This document shows positions 1-5,987 of a stretch of 10,503 nt of DNA, one piece after another. The notes beneath the pieces were generated by a model. That model did not search any database and was not told the DNA's origin. It saw nothing but the letters and a program-made list of their open reading frames with translations. The position numbers and the translations under genes are program-made. The DNA is from an uncultured bacterium (GTDB lineage: Bacteria; Vulcanimicrobiota; Xenobia; Xenobiales; Xenobiaceae), in the NCBI GenBank assembly GCA_934621605.1, contig CAKTUZ010000045.1, forward strand, positions 1 to 10,503, read 5' to 3'. Numbering within the stretch: position 1 is the stretch's first letter; the number at the start of each line of letters is the position of its first letter.

Positions 1-102
1 AGCATTCTTAATGTTGTACTCTTGAATAAGTCTGCTGACAATTTCACGTTTTCCATCAGTCATCTGTATATGATGAATCGGGCGTTTCTTTTTCTTGGCC
101 AT
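1..102 (-). CDS. IS256 (mutator-type) transposase, N-terminal fragment cut by the window edge
   Basis: An ATG at 102-100 on the minus strand opens a frame that is still open at base 1 (34 codons). It begins MAKKKKRPIHHIQMTDGKRE and continues with a segment of the type VSRLIQEYNIKNA. IS256-family transposases commonly begin with a basic stretch, then MT-GKR, then L-QEYDI-(T/S/N)A, followed by the ED-Q-ALKDLLGG block, which would lie just outside. An AGGAGG ribosome binding site (109-114 on the plus strand) sits 6 nt before the ATG, so the start is secure. The enzyme would be a DDE transposase for cut/copy-and-paste mobility; its catalytic residues are not in the window. Family assignment rests on N-terminal resemblance only. 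Confidence 0.72.
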   Translation of the reverse strand, partial: MAKKKKRPIHHIQMTDGKREIVSRLIQEYNIKNA

Positions 103-187
103 AAAAATGCCTCCTATGATATTTTTAATTTACCACAGAAGGTTTAATAGTTTAGATCTATTTTTACAGACTTTTATTCACAGGCTC
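1..187 (-). mobile_element. IS256-family insertion sequence, 5' end (partial)
   Basis: This is the left end of an insertion sequence that runs out of the window. It holds the first 34 codons of an IS256-like transposase on the minus strand, a strong ribosome binding site, and about 85 bp of A/T-rich non-coding DNA. On the minus strand the outer end reads gagcctgtgaataaaagtct, starting near 187. This has the look of an IS256-type terminal repeat (GAGCCTGT followed by an A-rich stretch), judged from memory of the family. The opposite repeat and the target duplication lie outside the window, so the exact boundary is inferred. The putative end is only about 44 bp from the nadD start codon. Confidence 0.6.
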
Positions 188-231
188 CTCAGCTGAGCCA
201 TGGGGAGTATGTCAAAAGGGCTGGAACTATT

Positions 232-882
232 ATGAGCGAAAGCGCTAGTATTGTATTGAAAAATCGGAGTCTTACGAACGTGGAAAGAAGCAGAATAGGA
301 ATTTTGGGCGGTACTTTTAATCCTGTACATTGCGGTCATTTGCGTGTAGGTATAGAGATAAGTGAAAGAACTGGCTTAGACAAAATTATGCTAATGCCTA
401 ATTATTTGCCACCACATCGCGATGCACCTAAAGTTTCGGCTCAAGATCGTCTTATGATGTGCTGTTTAGCAGCTAAGAGCAATAAGCTTTTTACTGTCAG
501 TGATATTGAAATAAAGCAAAAGAAATTATCTTATACTTTGCACACTTGTCAGCAGTTGGTAGAGCAGTATCCAGAAGCTTCTTTTTCTTTTATTACGGGC
601 TCCGATTCTTTGGTAAAATCCGTTTGGTATCGTTTTGACGATATTTTAGAATTACTTGAACATTTTTATGTAATACATCGCCCCGGTGTCGATTTGGAAG
701 AATTAAAGAATAAGCTTGCTGAAATGAACCTACGAAATGCTTACAAGATGGTCTGGTTCGAAGCACCGGGGTTGGACATATCGTCAACTTATATTAGAAA
801 AATTCTTTCTGAAGGACGTTCGGCTCAATATTTAGTTCCTGATAGTGTTTTGGAGTATATTAGAGTACGCTCTTTATTTTAA
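232..882 (+). CDS. nadD: Nicotinate-nucleotide adenylyltransferase
   Basis: The enzyme joins ATP and nicotinate mononucleotide to give deamido-NAD and pyrophosphate, a step of NAD synthesis in the cytosol. The 216-residue product shows the nucleotidyltransferase signature GGTFNPVHCGH at residues 26-36 (the HxGH-type ATP site), PNYLPPHR at 56-63, a GSD loop at 123-125 and the C-terminal ISSTYIR at 183-189, all typical of NadD. The usual SYTxDT segment reads SYTLHT (100-105), with His replacing Asp. About 25 residues precede GGTFNP, more than normal. A GTG at 280 with GGAG at 266-269 would give a 200-residue protein and is a reasonable alternative start; the ATG at 232 has only a weak AGGG 11 nt upstream. 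The usual upstream neighbour is absent: an insertion-sequence end lies about 44 bp away. No promoter is evident between that end and the gene. Confidence 0.95.
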   Translation: MSESASIVLKNRSLTNVERSRIGILGGTFNPVHCGHLRVGIEISERTGLDKIMLMPNYLPPHRDAPKVSAQDRLMMCCLAAKSNKLFTVSDIEIKQKKLSYTLHTCQQLVEQYPEASFSFITGSDSLVKSVWYRFDDILELLEHFYVIHRPGVDLEELKNKLAEMNLRNAYKMVWFEAPGLDISSTYIRKILSEGRSAQYLVPDSVLEYIRVRSLF

Positions 883-935
883 TGTAGTTTAGTTCTCTGT
901 AAAACAGTAATAATTTGTGTTATCGTTAAACTGTA

Positions 936-1002
936 CAGAGGGGAAGTAGCTGCTTTTTCGAAAAACTCGGCGCTTTGAGCGTTTTGTTGTAGCAGAGCCT
1001 CT
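936..1002 (+). promoter_or_regulatory. Possible folded 5' leader upstream of the pilin gene
   Basis: The 143-nt gap between nadD and the pilin start can fold into nested helices: AGAGG 937-941 with CCTCT 998-1002, CTGCT 950-954 with AGCAG 991-995, AAAA 962-965 with TTTT 982-985, and CGCT/AGCG (971-974, 978-981) closing a 3-nt loop. No T-tract follows, so it is not an obvious terminator for nadD. I do not recognise a known riboswitch class; the GCAAACC and ACGCAAAGCC blocks of c-di-GMP-I riboswitches are absent. The helices are short and could be chance. Confidence 0.25.
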
Positions 1003-1025
1003 TTGCGGGAAAGGAAATTTTGCCT

Positions 1026-1505
1026 ATGTATCGTCACAATCGTCGGCGCCGGTATGCGTTTACCTTAATAGAGTTGGCTATAGTTATTGCTCTTATTGCT
1101 TGTGTAGCTGTCGGCATTATAGGATCTTTTCGAAGCAGACGTGAAAAACAATATCGTCAGGCTTGTCGATCAAATATCTTGCGTTTGGCCAGTTGGCTTG
1201 AGGCTAGTAAGGTTGAGCGCGGTTTGTATTTTAACGAGCATGGTGGTAGAGAAGCCTCCTATGCTAATACCAAAAAGTTTGAAGAGTGGTACAAAACTCC
1301 CTGTCCGTTTTATCGTTGTCCTTATGGTAATCCCGCTTACGCTCGAAACAATGTGGCCGAGAATGAATATACCTACATATTCTATACTACTTACTCTGCT
1401 TATACTATAAAATGTACTTGTAAACATCCTGATGGAGCTTCCCCTCAGTATTCCAGTTTGGCTACCAACGGTTGGGTAGATGGGGCAGATGATGTTGGTA
1501 AATGA
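1026..1505 (+). CDS. Type IV pilin-like / type II pseudopilin-like protein
   Basis: The N-terminus has a short basic leader (MYRHNRRRRYA) followed by the class III signal FTLIELAIV and a hydrophobic helix to about residue 35, the pattern processed and methylated by prepilin peptidase. Cleavage would fall between Ala11 and Phe12, and Glu16 is the conserved Glu5 of the mature protein. The residue before cleavage is Ala where Gly is standard. The mature part (about 148 residues) has five Cys in CxxxxC and CxC groups (mid and late region, TPCPFYRC and IKCTC) and many Tyr. The C-terminal layout (CP..., YTY..., Y-IKC, HPDG) resembles small GspG/PulG-like pseudopilins. I chose ATG 1026 (AGGA at 1012-1015, 10 nt away) over TTG 1020, which is only 4 nt from that site. 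No pilus assembly genes are nearby, so this may be a stand-alone minor pilin. Confidence 0.82.
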   Translation: MYRHNRRRRYAFTLIELAIVIALIACVAVGIIGSFRSRREKQYRQACRSNILRLASWLEASKVERGLYFNEHGGREASYANTKKFEEWYKTPCPFYRCPYGNPAYARNNVAENEYTYIFYTTYSAYTIKCTCKHPDGASPQYSSLATNGWVDGADDVGK

Positions 1506-1550
1506 AATGATTGTTTAGTCTGGTATTGTCTAGCGTTAGTTGCAATTGAA

Positions 1551-1592
1551 AACAAGCCCTCTTCGGTAGTTGCCGAAGGGGGCTTTGTTTTA
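1551..1592. terminator. Bidirectional rho-independent terminator between pilin and porin genes
   Basis: The arm from 1551 to 1566 (ending CCCTCTTCGG) pairs with 1573-1589 (starting CCGAAGGGGGC) around a 6-nt loop, giving a stem of about 15 bp with one bulge and one G-T pair. TTTGTTTTATTCTT follows on the plus strand. The flanking A-rich GAAAACAA gives a T-rich tail on the minus strand. It serves the pilin gene, ending at 1505, and the porin gene, whose stop is at 1610. Confidence 0.85.
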
Positions 1593-1609
1593 TTCTTATA
1601 AGTTATATT

Positions 1610-4216
1610 TTAGAACTTGAAGTTAAGGTAAGTACTTACCAAGAAGCCTTGCCAATTAAAGGGGTGGGCGCCTTTTTGTGGGCCGTAGGTTAAGTTCATC
1701 GCTGGGATACCGGGACTGGCGAAAATTTCTTCATCCATGCGGTCTTTGGTACTGATAAATTCACCTAAAGCGCCCCAGGACATACTGTCGTTAATATCCC
1801 AGTCAATGCTGATATTGGGAATACGTTGCTCCAAATTGATAATATCGAAATCACTGGAACAGATGCTGTTAGCGTAATTATTCATTACGCCCAAGTGATC
1901 CAAGTGACCGAACATATCTATCGATTTATATCCGGTATGAAGGCGCAGGTTATTAGCTATATCGTAATCTAAATTAACTTGCCAGGCATCTAAGTAAAAG
2001 TTTACATAGTTCTGGCTTTCGGCTCCAAAACGAGTTGGAGTACTGATTAGACTGGATAGCTGGGAGTGACGAGTAAAGTGTGTGCTGCGGGCTCCTCCAG
2101 ATAGAGTAATACAACGTTTGCTTTTCTTGGGCTCTACCGGATACTTGAAACCTACACCTAAAGACCAGCTAGTTGCTTTGCCACGTGGATTTTCTAATAC
2201 TTTACCTAGGGCGTTAGTGCCGTCACTGGCAAATGTTTCGGAAGAAAAACCACAGAAAACTGGATCCATAAAGCCGGGAGAGAAACCTAAAACTGTGGTG
2301 TTAGGTGTGCCGGGAGCTATAGAGTTAGCTGAGTAGCGTACATCCTGACAAGAAGTTTTAGTTTGCTCCAAGTCTTTGTATTCAAAAGTAAACTTACCTG
2401 TGCGACAGAAACGCCAATCCAGTTTAGCTGTCCAACCTTTGCGGTTATGGGTAAAAGTATTGGTATCATGCAAAGAGTAGAGTGAGTTGTAATAATTAAA
2501 ACCGGGTACATTCCATAAAGTGTTGCCTATGCCGTTGATCGTAGGATAATTGAGTACGAAAGGATCGTAAGTGGGATCGGTTTTTACATAGGTACCTTGG
2601 ATATTCAAAATATTTTTAAACATTTTGAAATCGGCGCCTAAACGATAAGCGTTACCTTCGACTGAATAGGAAGAGTGTATGGAAGGTTTATAATTAGTAT
2701 GGGCATAGTCGGCGAATATATCTGGCTTAAAGTTTCCTAAGTCAAATTCGTAACTGGCGCTGAAACCGTAATTTAACATATCCTGAGCGCCGATGCCTCC
2801 TACGTTGGGGACGCCGGGAATGCCGGTAATGCCGTCGTTGCCTGCTGCTCCTACCATAGCGATAGGACGTTCATCAGTAGTTGAGCCCATGCCGGCTACA
2901 GCTGGGGCGCCAGGGCCGCCTAATTGGTTTATATAATAACCATTAGGGTTTACCCAGTTTAGAGTAAAGTTGTCTTGGAAGTGCAACCCAGAAGAGGCGT
3001 TGTCATATAAGCCGCAATCTCTAGCGTGAAGAATATTGGCTTTGAAGTTGCCTTGTCCGTCTCTAAAGACTAATTCTAAATTGGCACCTGTGGCTCGGGA
3101 TTGATAACCGTCTTCGTCAAAAAGACTATTGGCAATGCCGTTGGCTAAACGAGTGCCCATAAGTTCCCATTTAAAAGTAAAATCTGAAGAGAGATCCGTT
3201 TCGCCTTTGAGTTGGACTCCGTAAGTATTCAGGTAGTACTCGCCCCAAGCATTGGGATTGCGTTCTGGCACATAGACTAAGGGTGAAAAATTCTGCTCTT
3301 TTAAGCTACCGACTGTTAAGCGAGTTTTACTGGGCTTATGTAAAAGCCAGAAATTATCTAGAGCCAGCTTGGCATAGGGAGAGTGTTCTAGACCTTGAGT
3401 GCTGTTATTGGCTCCGATAGTGGAAGTAAAAGGATTACTTAAATAAGCTTGCGGAACGCCCCAGAAAGCGTCCATGACTTTGTTGCCGCAACTGGAATAA
3501 GCGCTGAATTCGGCTCCACCTTCCAGATAATTGCCTAAATCGAATTTAGTGCCGAGTATAAGTTGTTGAGAAATGCTGGTGCCGCTAACCATGGGACGTC
3601 CGGTAGACCAGTCGGTGACAGAAGCTACGCCGAGAAAAAAAGTATTAAAAGTCAAACCGGCAGCTACAGAAGGAGAAGGAATAATGCCACCGGCTCCGGT
3701 GTTGCTACCTACTGCTGTGGTGTAGTCCAAAATAGGAGGTTTCCCCAAAGAACCGATACCTACGTTGCGTAACGAAGAAGTGGTTATGCGAGCTTTGTAT
3801 TCTCCATAGAAACTGATCCGTTCTAAATCATTGACACGGCTGTCTAATTTGGCTACTTCGGCTTCTAAGCGTTCGGTTCGAGCGCCTAAAATATTTAATT
3901 CATCCTTAAGGCTGGCAGCCAATTTTTGCAATTCGTCAAGTTCGGCTTTGGTGGCTAAAGTGGCATGTTGATTTTGCAATTGACTTAAAAGACGAGCTAC
4001 GATGATGGCCACTTCCCAACGTGAAGCTTGGCGATCTCCTTTAAAAGTTCCGTCAGGATAACCTTCTATTAATCCTTTGGCAGCCAAAGTGGCTACGGCG
4101 TCACGGGCCCAAGTGTTTTCCGGTACATCCGGGAATAAAGGAGCGGCCCAAGCAGGGGCAAAAGCGCTTAAGCCCAGGAAAGCTCCTAAAATCGGAGCTA
4201 TATGTTTAATAGTCAT
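1610..4216 (-). CDS. SLH-domain outer-membrane porin (OmpM/SomA-like)
   Basis: The 868-residue product is an outer-membrane beta-barrel tied to the cell wall. A signal peptide (residues 1-24, ending APAWA) is followed by one SLH domain at about 27-75 (FPDVPENTWA, GYPDGTF, then SRWE where TRAE/TRYE is usual). A charged heptad-rich coiled coil spans about 84-134. From residue 136 (FYGEYKARI) to the end, alternating aromatic/polar segments form the barrel, closing with YLNFKF, whose terminal Phe is the usual BAM recognition residue. In OmpM of Negativicutes and in cyanobacterial SLH porins the SLH domain binds modified peptidoglycan or its secondary polymer and the barrel lets small solutes pass; the same role is inferred here. 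A Gly/Pro-rich segment at 432-478 is probably a surface loop. The ribosome binding site is modest (AGGA about 12 nt upstream). The gene is monocistronic, with a terminator at 1551-1592. Confidence 0.9.
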   Translation of the reverse strand: MTIKHIAPILGAFLGLSAFAPAWAAPLFPDVPENTWARDAVATLAAKGLIEGYPDGTFKGDRQASRWEVAIIVARLLSQLQNQHATLATKAELDELQKLAASLKDELNILGARTERLEAEVAKLDSRVNDLERISFYGEYKARITTSSLRNVGIGSLGKPPILDYTTAVGSNTGAGGIIPSPSVAAGLTFNTFFLGVASVTDWSTGRPMVSGTSISQQLILGTKFDLGNYLEGGAEFSAYSSCGNKVMDAFWGVPQAYLSNPFTSTIGANNSTQGLEHSPYAKLALDNFWLLHKPSKTRLTVGSLKEQNFSPLVYVPERNPNAWGEYYLNTYGVQLKGETDLSSDFTFKWELMGTRLANGIANSLFDEDGYQSRATGANLELVFRDGQGNFKANILHARDCGLYDNASSGLHFQDNFTLNWVNPNGYYINQLGGPGAPAVAGMGSTTDERPIAMVGAAGNDGITGIPGVPNVGGIGAQDMLNYGFSASYEFDLGNFKPDIFADYAHTNYKPSIHSSYSVEGNAYRLGADFKMFKNILNIQGTYVKTDPTYDPFVLNYPTINGIGNTLWNVPGFNYYNSLYSLHDTNTFTHNRKGWTAKLDWRFCRTGKFTFEYKDLEQTKTSCQDVRYSANSIAPGTPNTTVLGFSPGFMDPVFCGFSSETFASDGTNALGKVLENPRGKATSWSLGVGFKYPVEPKKSKRCITLSGGARSTHFTRHSQLSSLISTPTRFGAESQNYVNFYLDAWQVNLDYDIANNLRLHTGYKSIDMFGHLDHLGVMNNYANSICSSDFDIINLEQRIPNISIDWDINDSMSWGALGEFISTKDRMDEEIFASPGIPAMNLTYGPQKGAHPFNWQGFLVSTYLNFKF

Positions 4217-4537
4217 TACTTGTTAATATCCTAGCAATCGACAATCTTTCAGCAGCCGAAGAATAATGCTAAACGGCTTTGATTGAACGATAATGATCAG
4301 CTGCCGGGAATAAAACAGCAGCCTGCTCAAAAAAGCTTTTACTGCTTGTATTGTTTTTCTATGATTCCTGCCTTTTTATTGAATGGCTTTCAATTTTTTT
4401 TAGACATTAAAATTGGTTATTAAACAAAATATCTTTATTGCAGAAACAAAAGTGATTTGCTAACATTAAACAACATTGGCGTCGGCTGATACTTGGCGTC
4501 TTATCATTAAATTGCAAGTATAGGTGTTTGAGTATAT
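4217..4537. other. Divergent intergenic region between porin and small exported protein
   Basis: This 321-bp gene-free stretch must hold the promoters of both flanking genes. It contains an 8-bp direct repeat TTGGCGTC (4476-4483 and 4493-4500) and a possible -10 TATCAT (4502-4507) ahead of the plus-strand gene. On the porin side CAGCAGCC occurs twice (4250-4257, 4316-4323), and GCTGC/GCAGC arms between 4298 and 4323 could form a hairpin in the minus-strand leader. The centre (about 4330-4470) is A/T-rich with oligo-T and oligo-A runs. I see no convincing -35/-10 pair for the porin and no coding frame. Confidence 0.5.
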
Positions 4538-4915
4538 ATGAAAAAGTTTTTCCTTACTTTGGGTTGTTTATTAGCTGTAGCTGTTGCTCCGGTTTGGGCC
4601 AATTTGGCTGAGCGTCTTACTTGGGTAGACAATATCCCCGGCCTTCGTGTTGTAAAATACGAAGAGTCTATGCATAAAGTGGAAAAAGATTATGTCACTA
4701 CCAATACTCAGAGAGAGTATAACCAAATTGTCAACGGCCTTAAGAAGAATGGCTGGCGTATTGTTAAAACCGAAGTCGAAGATGGTTTAACGACGATGCC
4801 GGAAATTACCGCTGTTAAAGATGGTATGAAGTTTAAGCTTGAAGTTGATCAAGATGTCAACTATGCCGGTAAAGAAGTGTACAAATTTGAAGTAAGTTTG
4901 AAGTCTTACAAATAA
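4538..4915 (+). CDS. Small exported protein of unknown function
   Basis: I do not recognise this 125-residue protein. It starts with a clear signal peptide (MKKFFLTLGCLLAVAVAPVWA, cleavage after about residue 21) and has no lipobox Cys, so the roughly 104-residue mature part should be soluble in the periplasm or secreted. The mature region is rich in Lys, Glu and Val and appears alpha/beta. A YNQIVNGLKKNGWRIVK segment (about 61-77) resembles the helix-GW-strand unit of small DUF4177-like proteins, but this is only a visual resemblance. There are no Cys residues in the mature part and no metal or catalytic motif. AGGTG (4522-4526) lies 11 nt before the ATG. The gene is transcribed away from the SLH porin and ends at a strong terminator, so it is probably monocistronic. 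A role in envelope maintenance is possible but unproven. Confidence 0.8.
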   Translation: MKKFFLTLGCLLAVAVAPVWANLAERLTWVDNIPGLRVVKYEESMHKVEKDYVTTNTQREYNQIVNGLKKNGWRIVKTEVEDGLTTMPEITAVKDGMKFKLEVDQDVNYAGKEVYKFEVSLKSYK

Positions 4916-4920
4916 GCTAT

Positions 4921-4968
4921 AAACTAAAGAGGTCTCGAGAGTTATTCTTCTCGAGGCCTCTTTAGTTT
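4921..4968. terminator. Bidirectional terminator with 20-bp stem between convergent genes
   Basis: The arm 4921-4940 (AAACTAAAGAGG then T then CTCGAGA) pairs with 4949-4968 across an 8-nt loop. All 20 positions pair, with a single T-G wobble. The A/T-rich base of the stem supplies a CTTTAGTTT tail in either direction. It ends the small exported-protein gene (stop at 4915) on the plus strand. On the minus strand its outer arm overlaps the first two bases (4967-4968 on plus) of the rhomboid stop codon, so both genes share it. Confidence 0.85.
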
Positions 4969-5899
4969 ACTGGGGACGCTTACTTAACTTTACATAGGCC
5001 AAACCGGCTATCGCCCCTCCCAAGTGTCCCCAGTTATCCAAAATAGTTAAGCCCATGAAGTAGGTCATAGCCAAACCTATAACCAGAAACAGAACGGCTC
5101 CTTGGCCGTAAGCTTGGGCTCGCTCTGTTGAACCGAGAGACCAGCGCTTATTGTAGGCCCAATATGCAGTCAGCAGAGCAAATATGCCTGTGGAAGCGCC
5201 GATACCGCCGGAATGGACATTGAATAATACGGACAATATATTGCCGCCTATGCAGCCGCATAAAAACAATGTCGCAAAATGTCTGTGACCAATTAGTTCT
5301 TCTAGTTCTGGGCCTATGATGTACAGGCAGTATAAATTGCATAACAAATGCATCAGACCACCGTGCAAAAAAGCGGCTGTAACCAAGCGCCATACTTCCA
5401 GAGGAGCATAAGATGGCGTATAAGGCGATAACCAAGGGAAAATTAGTATACGAAATTGGAGTGGCCATATAAGTTGTAAAGCATAAATTGCAGCACAGAC
5501 TACTGTAATAATTTGAGTAACTTTAGGAGAGCGTTGTGCTATTTTGCCGCCGGGTGATTGGTATTTCTCTAAGATTTTTTGCTGAAAATCGGAAGTTATT
5601 ATGCCTGTTCCTCCACATGATTCGCAGACTTTAGAACAAGGGACTGTTTTTGTCCCTTTACAGACTCGGCAGGGAAGTGAATTGCCCTGGCTGTTACGTC
5701 CGGAAATTCCGCTACCCTCGCAATTAGGGCAAATCATGCGGCCACTGCCGTGGCAATCAATGCATACTCCGCTGCCTTTACAACGCGGGCAGAGGCGTCC
5801 TGTCTTAGTTGAGTCGGAGCGGGCTGCTGCAGCATTTGAAAAAGGATTAAGCTCGGTTTTTGTGGCACTAACATTGGGTGTGTGATTGTCTTGCGTCAT
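4967..5899 (-). CDS. Rhomboid-family intramembrane serine protease with N-terminal DnaJ-type zinc-finger region
   Basis: The C-terminal half (about 127-305) is a six-helix rhomboid. It has WR (170-171), HxxxN (His184, Asn188), the nucleophile motif GASTG (Ser236) and the catalytic His292 in NWGHLGG. Rhomboids cleave membrane proteins within or near their membrane segments; the substrate here is unknown. The N-terminal cytosolic part (residues 37-98) holds CxxC-type repeats like the cysteine-rich domain of DnaJ: CPRCKGSG, CIDCHGSG, CPNCEGSG, CRVCKG, then Cys88 and CESCGGTG (11 Cys in all), likely binding two or more zinc ions. Residues 1-34 are polar and probably disordered. All catalytic residues are present, so activity is expected. 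The gene is divergent from the lytic transglycosylase and convergent with the small exported-protein gene. No strong ribosome binding site precedes the ATG; no in-frame ATG occurs before Met55, inside the zinc-finger region. Confidence 0.92.
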   Translation of the reverse strand: MTQDNHTPNVSATKTELNPFSNAAAARSDSTKTGRLCPRCKGSGVCIDCHGSGRMICPNCEGSGISGRNSQGNSLPCRVCKGTKTVPCSKVCESCGGTGIITSDFQQKILEKYQSPGGKIAQRSPKVTQIITVVCAAIYALQLIWPLQFRILIFPWLSPYTPSYAPLEVWRLVTAAFLHGGLMHLLCNLYCLYIIGPELEELIGHRHFATLFLCGCIGGNILSVLFNVHSGGIGASTGIFALLTAYWAYNKRWSLGSTERAQAYGQGAVLFLVIGLAMTYFMGLTILDNWGHLGGAIAGLAYVKLSKRPQ

Positions 5900-5945
5900 A
5901 CTCGGTGTTACTACTACACTAAGTTTTATTAGACCTTTGCTTGGT

Positions 5946-5963
5946 ATATAATTGGCATTATAT
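5946..5963. promoter_or_regulatory. Face-to-face TATAAT boxes in the rhomboid / transglycosylase divergent region
   Basis: The 88-bp gap contains ATATAAT, a 4-nt spacer, then ATTATAT: a 7-bp inverted repeat. Read on the plus strand, TATAAT is at 5947-5952, about 35 nt before the transglycosylase ATG. Read on the minus strand, TATAAT is at 5962-5957, about 58 nt before the rhomboid ATG. Both match the -10 consensus perfectly. Neither has a convincing -35 at 16-18 bp, so use of either one is inferred. The dyad could equally be a regulator site. Confidence 0.4.
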
Positions 5964-5987
5964 GTAGAAAGATGATAAACTTCGCTT

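Noticed and set aside
200..235. 11-codon reading frame ending ATGA-overlapped with the nadD start, possible leader peptide.
   Set aside because: The GGGGAG sequence is too close to its second ATG to act as a ribosome site and overlaps its first ATG. It is probably chance in the junction next to the insertion sequence.
894..939. CTCTGTA / TACAGAG inverted repeat as a terminator for nadD.
   Set aside because: The stem is 7 bp with a loop of about 30 nt and no T-tract follows.
5601..5885. 94-codon plus-strand frame rich in Pro and Gln.
   Set aside because: It is the antisense of the Cys/Gly-rich zinc-finger region of the rhomboid gene, which explains its odd composition.
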